A DNA stretch of 64,000 nt, from the NCBI GenBank assembly GCA_040954595.2, contig CM082591.2, positions 1,426,001 to 1,490,000 on the forward strand, in the 5' to 3' direction. Below, piece after piece: positions 14,800 to 26,217 of this stretch. The DNA is from Balanoglossus misakiensis (taxonomy: Eukaryota > Hemichordata). Numbering within the stretch: position 1 is the first letter of the stretch; the number at the start of each line of letters is the position of its first letter. Position numbers and translations under genes: made by a program. The notes below the pieces were generated by a model. That model saw only the letters and a program-made list of their open reading frames with translations. It was not told the origin of the DNA and searched no databases.

Positions 14800-17700
14800 A
14801 TGCGGTCGTCAAGAGATATTTTGAACCGATCAAAGTCTATTTTTGTTGCCAAAAGAACTGGCGCTTCAAGCATTGCTCAGACCCAACTGAAAAACGATGC
14901 ATCCTCCGAACACCCAGAAGGAATGGTCAAACCATTCGAGGCAGTGCCAGGCCCCCCGACTGGTGTCCTGGGTTTCTTCTCGGGTTTATACTTCAACTGG
15001 AGAATGGGTGGATTCAGGAAACCATGGATAACCATCGGGATGGTCAGGGACCAGTACGGACCCATTTACAAATCGGGGCTAGGGATGTTCAAAACGGTTA
15101 GTCTGTTCGACCCGAAAGACGTCGAACAAGTTCTCCGACAAGAAGGGAAGTATCCCCGTCGAGTAGAATTCACGCCATGGGCAGCCTACCGGGAACACCG
15201 TGGCCACGCCAAGGGGGTGCTTCTTTTGTAAGTGCCCAAACACAATGAATAGCAAACATGCTTAGAGTACAAAATGCTTTGATATATCAATCTTTCATGT
15301 AATGATTTTTCATGGTGCTTTTGCCGTGTTGTCTCATAACACACTTCTTCAGATCATGATGTCACGGAGGGTGCCAGCCTACCATGGGCAACCCTGTGGA
15401 CCAATTTGACCTTAGTGCGATTAGTATGTTGTAAAAAAGGGCGACGACCTTTTCAGGCGACCGACACTAACGTCCTGAGTATTGTGCAAGAGTCCCCGTT
15501 GTACTTATAAAATGGGGCCGAGTCCATTGATCCGAGGAGTGGGTTAACACGATCAGTCCCAAAACCCATTTAATAGCAACGTAACACTCAGGAATACATG
15601 TACATGAATGCATCTGTAATTCTCAGTGGTAGAATGACCTTACATAGACAATTAACAGCTGTAACTAAGTACAAACTGTCTTGCCTGCACCAAGATGCTT
15701 GAAAGAGCGAAGGTAACATAACAAAGTGATATATATTATATTATATTTGTTTTGTTTTGTTTTACAATTGCAGTGACGGCCCCGAGTGGCATCGTCATCG
15801 GTCGGCCCTCAGTAAGCGCATGCTCAGACCCAAAGCCGTCTCCACTTATGCTGACGTCATCAACGACGTCGTCACAGACCTGGTCGACAGACTTGGACGT
15901 AAAACTGACAAAGCGAGTGACGCTGTGGTGGAAGATATCGAGAATGATCTCTTTAAGTACGCCATGGACGGTAAGTTGAACTTGTTAACGTTAAAGGTAT
16001 ACGGTCACCTATGCAAATATAGCTACAGTTACCATGGCAAACTGGGATCTAGCCAATCACAGATTTTCAGAATCCGTATGTTTCATGGTTAGACGATTCT
16101 ACTCCCAAAACACCATAAATTTGAGAAAACAAAACGACTGTTCTGGAGACAGTCTACCAGTGTCATTCATTTTCACCAAACTGTTAATTTACTTTCAGCC
16201 GCTGGAAGCGTCCTGTTCGATCGCAGACTGAATCTCCTTGACGACAAGATCAACCCAGACGCAGAGGCTTTCATCAAATCTGTCCATGTGATCTTCGAAG
16301 AGTTTATCTACCTGGTAATTATCCCGATCAAGTACCACAAAATGTTAAATACTAAACACTGGAAGAACCACACCGAGGCTTGGGACAATATATTTAGCCA
16401 CGGTAAGGTATTAACTGAAAATTGACGTAAATTTAACACTGTCCCTCAAAACCTCATCCAGACAGAACGACTCAACTCGTGTGCGGGCGGTATAATACAT
16501 TATACTTGTCGACGAATGGACAGATTTTTGTGCTCTTTCGATCGTATTTACTGTTTGATAGCAGAGTCACGTGACAAAACGTAAGAAACAGTCAGCAAAC
16601 GACGGCAGCAATTGGCGTTCATGTTGCGATGAAATTCGAAACCACGAAATACTTTCTGGTTAAGTAGGCCTATATACGGTATCGCATTTTTCAGCCAAGA
16701 AGCTAATAGACGAAAAACTGGAGAAAGTTGTCGACATGTTGAGAAATGAGGATATCACCGAAGAAGAGGCTGATTTCATCACTTATCTGGTCATGCAGGG
16801 AAAGATCAACACTGAAGAAATTTATGCAAATATGACGGAACTTCTGGCTGCGGCTGTTGACACAGTAAGTTCAATGTCAACCACTGGCTTTTCCAGTGTT
16901 AAAAGGTTTACGAAGAATCAAAATGATCAGAGACGATTTTTTGCGATAAATCGATCTTGAAGATAGGAAACAGTTATCGTAGATAGTTTGATTCCAAAGT
17001 CTGAGGTGAAGTTGGGTTTGGAAAAACATATCACTTGTTCATTTTAGCAACTATTTGTGATTTCTTTACTCCAGACATCGAACACATCGCTGTGGTGTCT
17101 GTATGAATTGGCCAAGCGCCCGGAAGTTCAAGAAAAACTGTTGGCGGAAATAGAAACCGTGTTACCGGAAGGAGAGATACCAACCGCAGCACATATAAGT
17201 AAGATGCCATATCTCAAAGCCGCTGTCAAGGAAACGCTCAGGTACGCTATGGTTGCTTAGCAACTGCAGAAACTGAATATGCATTGCTTCTGTACGCAAG
17301 TGGTTGCTTTCATAATGGTTTTGTACTTGCTGAATAATATAATGAATGAAGTTTTTGTCTTGGTTTCTGATTGTAGGATATATCCTGCCGCAATAAGTGT
17401 GGGTAGACGCCTGGATCATGATATCGCGGTTCGAGGATACAACATCCCTGCTGGGGTTGGTATTTACTAGTTTTGTGATAACACTGACCACTTGAATCAT
17501 CATCATCTTCATCATCATCACCATCACCACCATCACCACCACCACAACCACCATCATTAGGAAACTTATTAACTTGTAGATTGTCTCAAACCCCTTCCGT
17601 TATTTTTACAGGAACTCATCACAGCACAAGTCATGTTAATGTGTCGCGATCCAGATATTTTCAGTGATCCCATGAAATTCGTGCCAGAACGGTGGTTACG

Positions 17701-18292
17701 ACAAGAAAATAGCGAAGTTCACACTTTTGCTGCTTTGCCATTCGGCTTTGGACCAAGAATGTGCCTAGGTGAGATATTTGAACGGGTTGAATGGCCCTAA
17801 TACTTAATATGTCTCCAATATTGCCTACAGAACCTTTAGGACAATGAGTTCTATCCTGAATCTGCATCCATGCAATGATACATACATGTGGTGACTGGCG
17901 TCAAAAGTAGTAATTTCTACCCATTTTGTCTTTTAACTTAAAGGTCGTCGTCTGGCAGAACTAGAAATGCATTTACTGGTGGCTAGGGTGAGTAACATTC
18001 TATGGTTGTATGTTGTCGAATCTTACTCGAAGCAACTCGACAAGATTTGACACGTCATCGTTTTTCGTGTGCTTCGCGGTATCTTGACCATGCGCAGTTT
18101 AGGGTTTCCTGGACGAGTAAATGTGAATTCAAAACACAGAACTCATCGTTGACAGTTTGCTGTTTTATTTCTTTGCAGATTGTCAAGAAATTCCGACTGG
18201 AGAATTTGAGAGAAGTTGAACCAGTGATGACATCACTACTCACTCCAAGTGAACCCACCCGCATTCGTTTCATACCAAGGGACGCGAATTGA
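14800..18292 (+). CDS. Mitochondrial-clan cytochrome P450 (CYP27/CYP24/CYP11-like)
   Basis: Nine exons: 14800-15227, 15774-15970, 16199-16402, 16695-16864, 17075-17241, 17377-17455, 17612-17768, 17944-17987 and 18179-18292, in all 1560 nt and 519 aa, complete and in frame. The N terminus MRSSRDILNRSKSIFVAKR is rich in Arg and Ser and free of acid after the first residues, as in a mitochondrial presequence; there is no membrane anchor of microsomal type. The I-helix reads LLAAAVDTTSNTSLW (residues 326-340), the mitochondrial-clan form; the K-helix ExxR is E386-R389; the PERW motif and the haem loop FGFGPRMCLG follow, with the cysteine ligand at 466. Such enzymes take electrons from adrenodoxin and hydroxylate sterols, bile-acid precursors or vitamin D in vertebrates; the substrate here cannot be read from sequence. 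Intron 6 has an off-consensus donor (GTTGGT at 17456). The gene is tail-to-tail with the small orphan gene. Confidence 0.93.
17497..17558. repeat. CAT/CAC trinucleotide repeat
   Basis: Imperfect (CAT)n merging into (CAC)n within P450 intron 6. Confidence 0.9.
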
Positions 18293-18841
18293 GGCTGAAG
18301 TGAATTCGGACATTTGATGACAAAAATGGAGCAAATATGACTTCAGATATCCACCCTCCAATTATCGCACAGTAGCTTGTGTGCTTAAGTACTCAGAAAA
18401 TGCGTACGAACAAAATCTCAAATGCCGCTGTCGATTTTATCTCAGTGGCAATATGCAGACATTTACAGCAATGGCCGCATCGATGCAGTCACGCATATAA
18501 ATGTGATCGATGCCTCAACATTCTCATAAAATTTGCATCGCGTTTTATCTGGTTTCCTGATGATGGAAAGTGATTCACAATCATAAAATTAATATACTGA
18601 TAAAACTTTGAAACCAGACATAATATTTAACGGTACAAAAGGAGTTTGCACGAATACGTTGATGGAAATATTAACTACCTGTATGTACAACGGAAGTTCG
18701 GCGACCGAGCCATTTCTGACGCTAGTGTCATTACGTAATCGGTGTTGTCGTCATCATATAACCGCTGACGACATCAATTGCTAACGTCTCGAGTAAAAAA
18801 GTATCAGCTGACTTCATCAAACTATGGCACCGCAAACATAA

Positions 18842-18847
18842 CTTTAT
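18842..18847 (-). terminator. Polyadenylation signal AATAAA (orphan gene)
   Basis: Minus-strand AATAAA about 300 bases downstream of the orphan stop codon in genomic distance, and within the probable last exon. Confidence 0.5.
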
Positions 18848-18966
18848 TATCGTAATTCACATGACATAACAAATAATGAATATATGCCAGTTACACATGC
18901 GTGGTAAAATTAATAAATCTTAAATTTTCTGCATTTAGTGACTGTTGTCGCTTCTTCAGCTGGTGA
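18842..18966 (-). other. Probable 3' non-coding exon of the orphan 115-aa gene
   Basis: On the minus strand a long pyrimidine run (18968-18990) ends in CCCAG at 18967, an excellent acceptor. The orphan CDS stop codon is followed within two bases by a donor-like AAAG|GTAAAC (19150-19145). The segment then reaches AATAAA at 18847-18842. The simplest reading is a last exon made only of 3' UTR. Confidence 0.5.
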
Positions 18967-19151
18967 CTGGGAAAAAAAAGAGAAAAATATTATTATATAT
19001 TTGTTAATTATGACAGAAGGCATTAATTGCAACTTGGGATTGAAACAGTATATTCTCATTCTTTTACGAGACTTGTGCGAGACCAAAGACAGTTGAAATG
19101 ATTAACAAATCTTGGCGGACAGACAGTACATTGAACGAGATGCGTTTACCT

Positions 19152-19499
19152 TTAATCGCTATCTTCTGATTCTTGGCATACTCCGCTGGGCAGGCTTTTT
19201 CTATACTCATCATTGGCTCGGAGAATCAACAAATGCGCCAATGCCCGTAGATTTCCGATTTCTTCCGGTTTAGCTGCCAATATGAGGAGATCCCTGGCGC
19301 TCTGACCAGTCAACGTTTTGACATGCTTGACAATTTCATCCGCCGACAGATCTGTGAGCGACATGTCGTCCTGGAACGAGGCTAGTTCTTCCGGTGATGG
19401 AACGTCATATCCGCTGCGCAGTCGCAGAAGAACGCCCACGATATCCTTACCGACAAGGATACACCCAGCTTCCGGTAGCAGAACAGTTGACGATGCCAT
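19152..19499 (-). CDS. Unrecognised small acidic protein, 115 aa
   Basis: One coding exon with start context AACATGGCA, close to ideal for a eukaryote, ending in TAA. I do not recognise the family. The product has a hydrophobic N-terminal third (VLLPEAGCILVGKDIVGVLL), a central acidic stretch (SFQDDMSLTDLSADEIV), a leucine- and alanine-rich helical segment (RALAHLLILRANDEY) and an acidic tail ending ESEDSD. No signal peptide, membrane helix of full length, cysteine cluster or catalytic motif is visible. An acceptor (TTTTAG ending 19518) lies 18 bases upstream of the start, and a matching donor (GAAG|GTAAGAGT) ends a putative non-coding exon at 20384, so the gene looks properly spliced. Codon use and intron signals make a real gene likely even though its role is unknown. 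Confidence 0.7.
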   Translation of the reverse strand: MASSTVLLPEAGCILVGKDIVGVLLRLRSGYDVPSPEELASFQDDMSLTDLSADEIVKHVKTLTGQSARDLLILAAKPEEIGNLRALAHLLILRANDEYRKSLPSGVCQESEDSD

Positions 19500-19517
19500 G
19501 TTTATCCTTTGACACAG

Positions 19518-21618
19518 CTAAAATAGAGAACAACCACAAAAAGTTAAAAGAGAGCCTATCACAATTTTGTTTCAAGAGATCGCGGTGGGAAGGGGATCCA
19601 TGGTCGCACCAGCGACTATGAACTGAGTTGCCTATAGTTACGCTTTGGGTTTCACGTAGTCCGTGTCAGTGTTACCTATCATCATTTTATTGAAATCAGA
19701 TAAGACGTTTTATTGCGATTTGTGTACTAGACAGGACCGCAATTTAGTCAGTCTGAAGAAATCCAAGCTGGAGTGTAATTTACTGAAAATCTGATCTGTG
19801 TTCAATCTAAAACCATATTATATTCGGTGTTAATACTGGATTTATCATTCCATTCACGTTTCTCCCAGTTAATCTGTGGAATTTGAGTCATTAAAAGGAA
19901 GAAACAAATGCAGGTGTCAACCCGATTAAGTGACTCGGTGGGTCTAATTAAAATGATGAATTCGAAATTATGATGGAGTACATAATCACCGCGTCGTCGA
20001 AGCGGATCAGATTTGGAAATTGGCCAGAAAATGAGTTCAAGGCAGCGTGAGAACGGTGGCGAATTATGTTTACAGATAATATCTAGCTAAAAACGGGTCA
20101 AGACACGAAAAATACTCGGAGGAATCTTCATTTCTCGTTGTCATTAGAAAGGTGAAAAAGTGCACCCTAATTTTGGGAAGAAATATTGGTCACATGGCTC
20201 GGAAAACTAAAATGCATACGGGGACAAAAACGACTAAGAAATAGCACCAATATGGCGTTTTAATAGCACAGAACCCCGTTAAACATGTCAATGCTGTTAA
20301 ACCTACATATTTTTTTTTCAGAACATTACAAATTAAAAACACAGTATCTACACTAAAATATATATAAATAAAGTTACTCTTACCTTCTTTCCAGTATCTG
20401 TAGCTCTGGAGGTAGGCCCTAACGACTAGGTTCGGTTGGCGACGTCTGTATGACTATGAAAGCCAATATGTGAGCGAACGATGTACTTTTAAAATTGTGA
20501 AAGTTGGACATGCGCAATGTAGTGCAGGTATCTCGCGATATAGTCGCGCCGAAGTTAATTGTGCGATGTCATAAACGTGATTGTTGTAGTGGAACAGAGC
20601 TGTCCAGCAGACTGCTGAAAATGAAAGTCTAATTTGCAGAAACGTGTAGACCGTGTTTCCCCTGTCAGTCTACATAACTTACTAGCATTCAATTATATCA
20701 TCTCACGTATGGTATTATGGTATATCAATCGCTGGCAGACAGCGACTCTAATAAAAGGCGCGCGGCACCTGGTACAATTTGACATGCGTAAGTTCGCGTG
20801 CCATTCAGGATAATGTTATGTGTCATACAACAAAACTGCCTTTACGGAACGAAGCCGCAATACATTCATATTTTTGACGATCATATTTGCCAGACACGAA
20901 AAGGATGTAAATTTTTAAGAATCTTAACCACAGCATTTAACTTCTACGACGCGTTTATGAGAAACTTTAACACTAGACTGTCACTATCCACAGTTGATTA
21001 GAGCAGTTGAATCTGTGCATATAAGACAAGATGGCGGTAAACTCCAGCTGTATCTTTACCATTTTTTTTCTAATGAGGTAGTTGCGTGCTTTTCCGGAGA
21101 AGAAATTATTAAAACGGAGGTGTAGAAGACGGAACGTGCCTATTTGATTATACCAGTGGACCACGAGGTGAAGGACATGCATGTTTCGTATACCCGTCAT
21201 TCTGAAGGGCAACGGAAGAAGCAGAGGAGTCTGGGTATTCAAAACTAGTCATAGACAGCGCCCCCTGGAGAGGAACGTATTGTCATGACGCCAGCGTTCG
21301 ATACCGTTCGTTTGTTTTATTTTTATCGGCATTCGAACGCAAGGAATGCGAGTAGAAAGCAACTCAACATCACCTTCCATTCGAAAAAAAACAAGAACAG
21401 CGTCCCAACTTCTTATTTTGCAAATTTAAGCAAGAAAATGACAAGAATTTTTGGTGCAGGCCATACAATCAAAACCTACTACACAATGAAGAGAATCTTG
21501 CACGTTTAGGTAGGTAAGTTATATTACTTGTTGGTTTACTCACGAAATTTATCTTCAAAGTGTTTCTTCTAGATTTTGGCTTTTCCTTCTGAATGGACTG
21601 TTTTTTCTTCTCTTGTAG
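19518..21618. promoter_or_regulatory. Head-to-head region between the orphan gene and the RasGEF gene
   Basis: Contains a likely 5' non-coding exon of the orphan gene on the minus strand, ending at donor 20384 (intron 20383-19518), and a likely 5' non-coding exon of the RasGEF gene on the plus strand, ending near 21504 or 21508 (TTTAG|GTAGGTAAGT), whose acceptor is TTCTCTTGTAG at 21618. No coding exon is evident between them. Confidence 0.4.
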
Positions 21619-21619
21619 T

Positions 21620-24600
21620 ATGGCCAGACTCCAGCGGTTGCTTTGGACCGACGAGTACAACTTCGACGATGTCGTTCTCATCGAGGGAGAATTCGTCCAG
21701 ATCATGGAAAGCGGCGACACGCTGAGATACGTGCTGCTTGGACTGACGCCGAAACTTCTGTTGGTCGCTGAGGACAACATGGACCCGAACAAGGATCTGG
21801 ATCCCGAAGATCTGCCGACGGATGACGATTACGATCTGGAAGACTTGGAGCTGTCACACCTGTATCCGCTGGATGTTGTCAAGTTGTCTGTGTGGCACAA
21901 GAAAGAACATAAGATTAAAATGCGCATGATGAATGGGGTCACTCAGTTTTATGAGTTTGCAGACAATGTGGGCAGGGAGGAGAAATGGCACCACTGGGTT
22001 GCTAGGATACACGAGATTCACGTGGATTATCGCGGAGATGCCGGGAAGATAGGTCATAACCTCCATACCGATGAGGGCAGTCACCACGACATTGTACACC
22101 TCAGCGCAGACGTCTTCGAACCGAAGACGAGGAAGAGGTCACGTGCTTTAAAATGGATGACGCATTTCACGACCACGGTGTCGGAAACACATAACGACGA
22201 TTTTGATGACGAGGGCACCGGGGACTTCACTCTTGGCCTACCCACCCACACAGAACACGAGAAGAGTGTAATGTCCGTGCAGACTGCAAATGAAATCGGA
22301 GATTCTGCAGAAGCCGTCGATGATGTGTCCGAGCAATCCAGCGATTCCGGGCGAACGGAAGGGACTGACGACGACCTGACGGACGACGCTGACGACGGCG
22401 AAGGAGAAGAATTAGACGAAACTATGAAATCGCAACGACTGCGCCGCTTGGTCCTGAGTGTGGGAGAGTTCTTCGGGGTTGCTAACGCTGATGCGCATGT
22501 CCACGGACCGTTTGTGCTTCGACGCACTGCATCCCTGACAGCTTTGAACGACATCAAGAAAGCAGAAGAAAGTCAAATCAAAACGTAAGTTCCCGCCTTT
22601 AGAAACCACGTGTACCTCTGCCAAAAACACATATTTTTTTACCCCAAAATTTTTAGTTTGACATCCCCTAAGCATCCACTAAACTTATACCTTTGTCCAT
22701 TTTTGTCCAATCACAGGTACAAAGAAAATGACCCCTTCAACATAAATAGAGAAAAAGTTACCCACAACACGTCACTTCCGGATATCTTGGAAGGAGAGGC
22801 GACATTTGTCGAGGACACGCCCAAAGCCGCCAAAATCACGCACCGAGCGTCTCTCGTGTTCGCCGAACTGGAGAATGACGACCCGAACTTGACGCCGCAT
22901 TACGTCAACGGTCACGTGATGCTGCTGACGGACGAAGAAGTAGAGCTAGAGCAAGAAGTTGAAAGGTCACGCCAACAGGAAGTCGATTTAAGTTTCACCA
23001 CAGTCAAGAAGAAAGGGAAAGCGAAGAAATTGGCGAGAATAAAATTACAGTAGGTTTCTGAAATTGATTTGAAATCGTGGTTCGATGTTCACATTATTAA
23101 ACGGTGCATAAACATAATCAGGACAAAAATTATTTGTTGTCATCTTTAGGATACCAATGCAGCAGACGACAGACACAGAAGGTGCAAACGAGACGAGACA
23201 TCAGACGAAGTCTTTTAAAAATAGAGCTACGAACTTATTCCGTACTGTACGGTTCGGTCGCCGCAAACGTGAAGACGCATCGGGAATTCAGAAAAAGGAG
23301 CAGAAAAAGAAAGTAAAGTTAAAGAATGGGCGAGCTTCGACCAAGTACACATCAAAAGGAAAACGATCTAATTCTCGCGAGAGAAGGGTGAATTCTCGCG
23401 GGTACGGGAAGACGATGAGTGAAGAAGACTTGAGCATAAAGCATGTGGACGATATTGATTCAGATTCCCTGGCCAGGGAAATTACTTTGATTGACAGGGA
23501 CTTAATGATAAGAGTACGCGACACAGAATTGATTGATTGTGGGTGGACGAAGAAAGACAAGGTAGGGATGAATCTATAGAAGTTTATAGAATTTTCAGAA
23601 AATACGTCTACCAATGCATTAAAGATATCAATATAATATTCAGATAATATTCAGCGTCATCCCTCTCTCATCAGCATTACAGCGCCCCCAACGTCACGGA
23701 ACTCATCGAATTCTTCGAGCGCGTAGTTAACCTCGTTGCCACGGAAATCCTTTGTCATGAATCTTTGGTGGAAAGGACTCAAGTTTTGGCGAAATTTATT
23801 GACGTACGTATCTGGGCTCACAGTTTCGAACTTTGACCTTTTTGCCATTTTTTGACATTTTATATCTGTTCCAGATTTGACACAGAATAGTACGCTTCAC
23901 TTTTCTCTTTGTAGGTTGCTGAGAAATGTTACAAACTACGCAATTTCAATTCTTTGCGGTCGGTGTTGGCCGGCCTACAGATCCCCCCAATCTATCGTCT
24001 GCACGACACTTGGAATTACTTGAAGAATATGTACAAAAAACAATACAGGTAAGTAAATATTATATCCGTCTTATTTTGTTACACCACGGGCATCTATCTC
24101 CCGAATATTGCCCCAATATCCACTCTTGTATTAAGTTGTATATTTTATAAAGTCACTTTTACTTTGTGTTACAGGATGTTTCTTGAGCTGTCGCATTTAA
24201 TGACAGATGAACGCGATTTTGCCTGCTACCACGAAGCCTTGGACGAGGCTATGAAAATCCCGCCATGTATGCCATTCTTTGGCATATTTCTACGAACTCT
24301 CATCGCCATGGACACTGTCTGTTTTGTTACACGCAATAAGAAGAAAATGAAACTTGACATCGAGAACGAGGATGACGAGAGCCTCGATACCAGGAGTGAC
24401 GTAACGCCAGAAGTTCGAGGTTTCCAAGGGTTACAAACTGAAACGGCCGGCGCCGAAGCCAAGCCGGAAAAACCCAACATCTTTTCCATGCTAGCTACAG
24501 CAATGTCAGCGAAACATCAGCAGAGGGCACTGACTGTCGAAGTTAGCAATCAGTCGTCAGATTTATCTGTAATAGAAGAAAATGACGAGGAGAATACCGA

Positions 24601-25006
24601 GAGCGGAAAGGACGGAAAACCGAGATTGTTGTCTGCAGCTCGTCGACGGCAAATACGCAGAGCTATTCTGAATCATGCGCGGAAGATTCGCGCAGAGCGG
24701 ATGCAGGCGTTAGCGGACGAGGACGCGACTTGGACGGGCCTGTTTGTGACGATGGTCAGTCTGGTGGACGAAGGACAAAAGGAGGAGCGAATGGAAAAGC
24801 GTCAAAGAGAAGAGAAAGAGAAACAGAGACACGAGAAAATCGCGAAGATGATATTTCACCACCAAATTAACGCCATCAGATACAGATTCCCAAGCAATGC
24901 AAAAATTCGATCGTTTCTCTTGAGAGCAAAATGTAACACTGGAAGAGAAAACTACATAATTTCTTGTGCGCGGGAGCCACCTCACCGTGGCGAAAATCCT
25001 GGCTGA
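21620..25006 (+). CDS. GARIN/FAM71-like domain plus RasGEF domain protein
   Basis: Six exons: 21620-22584, 22717-23049, 23150-23561, 23675-23803, 23915-24048 and 24175-25006, in all 2805 nt and 934 aa, in frame throughout. The start codon lies one base after a strong acceptor; an in-frame ATG 27 bases upstream falls in the pyrimidine tract and is not used. Residues 1-140 (EYNFDDVVLIEGEFVQIMES, LSHLYPLDVVKLSVWHKKEH, EEKWHHWVARI) follow the pattern of the vertebrate GARIN/FAM71 domain that binds Rab2. After an acidic linker and a Lys/Arg-rich region comes a CDC25-type RasGEF domain from about 530: LAREITLIDRDLMIRV, ELIEFFERVVNLVATEIL, KCYKLRNFNSLRSVLAGLQI, IYRLHDTW, PPCMPFFGIFLRTL, then KIAKMIFHHQINAIRYRF and FLL near the C terminus. 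About 165 acidic and basic residues (708-876) separate the last two blocks. RasGEF domains exchange GDP for GTP on Ras-family GTPases; which one cannot be told. The polyadenylation signal is at 25165. Confidence 0.85.
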
Positions 25007-25164
25007 AAATTACAAGTTGCTTTTCTTTGTTCTAGAGGTTTTAGTGGGGGGGGGGGGGGGTGGAGCAACAAGGTGGAGACTGCTATGATATATTTATTAC
25101 ATTTTAACTTTTGTTCGAGTGGCCAATTCAAATGAAAATCTGTAATTGGCTAGATCTTCAACAA

Positions 25165-25170
25165 AATAAA
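25165..25170 (+). terminator. Polyadenylation signal AATAAA (RasGEF gene)
   Basis: AATAAA 159 bases after the RasGEF stop codon, with a G-rich tract (about 25036-25050) between. Confidence 0.6.
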
Positions 25171-25986
25171 AAAACGTTTAATTATAATCGGTATTACAGG
25201 ATTATTCTACTGACCTTTATTGAAAATTGACGCGGAAGTGGTTGGGTTTGTTTATATCGCTGAGAGTGACTGCATGCAATTCTATCGTATCAACAGCGAA
25301 GCGAATCGGCATGATATACGCAATATTTAGGATTACCACCAGTACGAAAAAAAACGAGTCCGGTAACTTACCAGAGCACCCAGTTTGAAGTGATCTTTGC
25401 TCTTCTATCCCCTATCCAAGACTTAGTACAACCGATCCCATATATCTTGTTCAGTACTGCCAGCTCCATGTCAAAAATCTCAGAGAGGGATCAACGATAA
25501 CGGTTGAGATATCGACACTCGACCTGCTCCGTTTTCCAGATTTACCGACCACGCGTAGTCCCCCCGTCCCAATGGAACAGTAACTTGCGAAATTAATTCT
25601 TTCCGACTTCATTTCTCTGTCCCATTTTGTCAAACTTCACGGCAAAGCGTGGAATATGAGACTGTCGCTTCTTACGCGGCCGAGCAGCAAAATTGAGGCG
25701 GCCAGTTTTCGGTGTAAACCACGTGGCCGAATACATCATGAATAATGTACCCAAGCCATCTGCTGTTATCCAATCAAAACAAGTTACTTACTTGTTAGGC
25801 TATGGTCAGCCAATCAGAAGAGGAGAGCAACCATCGCCAACTGCACTTCCCCAGAGCAAAACAATAGCAGGAGTGCGCACGAATTGGCCAATCATAAAAC
25901 GGTGTCCTCCACAAACGCGTCGGGGCACTGGCGTGCGATAAAGGTCAAAGGTAAACAGTAAAAACTCGAGCTTAAACCATCAAGTA
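25171..25986. other. Tail-to-tail intergenic region
   Basis: Lies between the 3' ends of the RasGEF gene and the tetraspan gene. No coding exon is convincing. The only notable content is a cluster of CCAAT boxes at 25770-25892. Confidence 0.5.
25770..25892. promoter_or_regulatory. CCAAT-box cluster
   Basis: CCAAT at 25770-25774, 25810-25814 and 25888-25892, the last directly preceded by the inverse ATTGG at 25883-25887. Three of the four sites carry the CCAATCA extension or its inverse favoured by NF-Y. No gene start that would use them has been recognised here. Confidence 0.3.
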
Positions 25987-25992
25987 TTTATT
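25987..25992 (-). terminator. Polyadenylation signal AATAAA (tetraspan gene)
   Basis: Minus-strand AATAAA about 225 bases after the stop codon of the four-transmembrane gene. Confidence 0.5.
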
Positions 25993-26217
25993 TCTCTATT
26001 ACTATGTGAAAGATTTCATCTAAAATCAATCTACACTAAGCGATTCACCGAAAGAGACGGTGTAGACTTAACAAGAACCGTCTTGGTAAAAAATAGCTGC
26101 ATAATTGTGAATTCTTATATGAAACCGATTATCGATTTTATAAGTCTTAACAACTGTATAAAAATACGTATAAATAAAAGTATTCTAAGTTTGAAGTGCA
26201 CTTGTGTCAGCACACTC

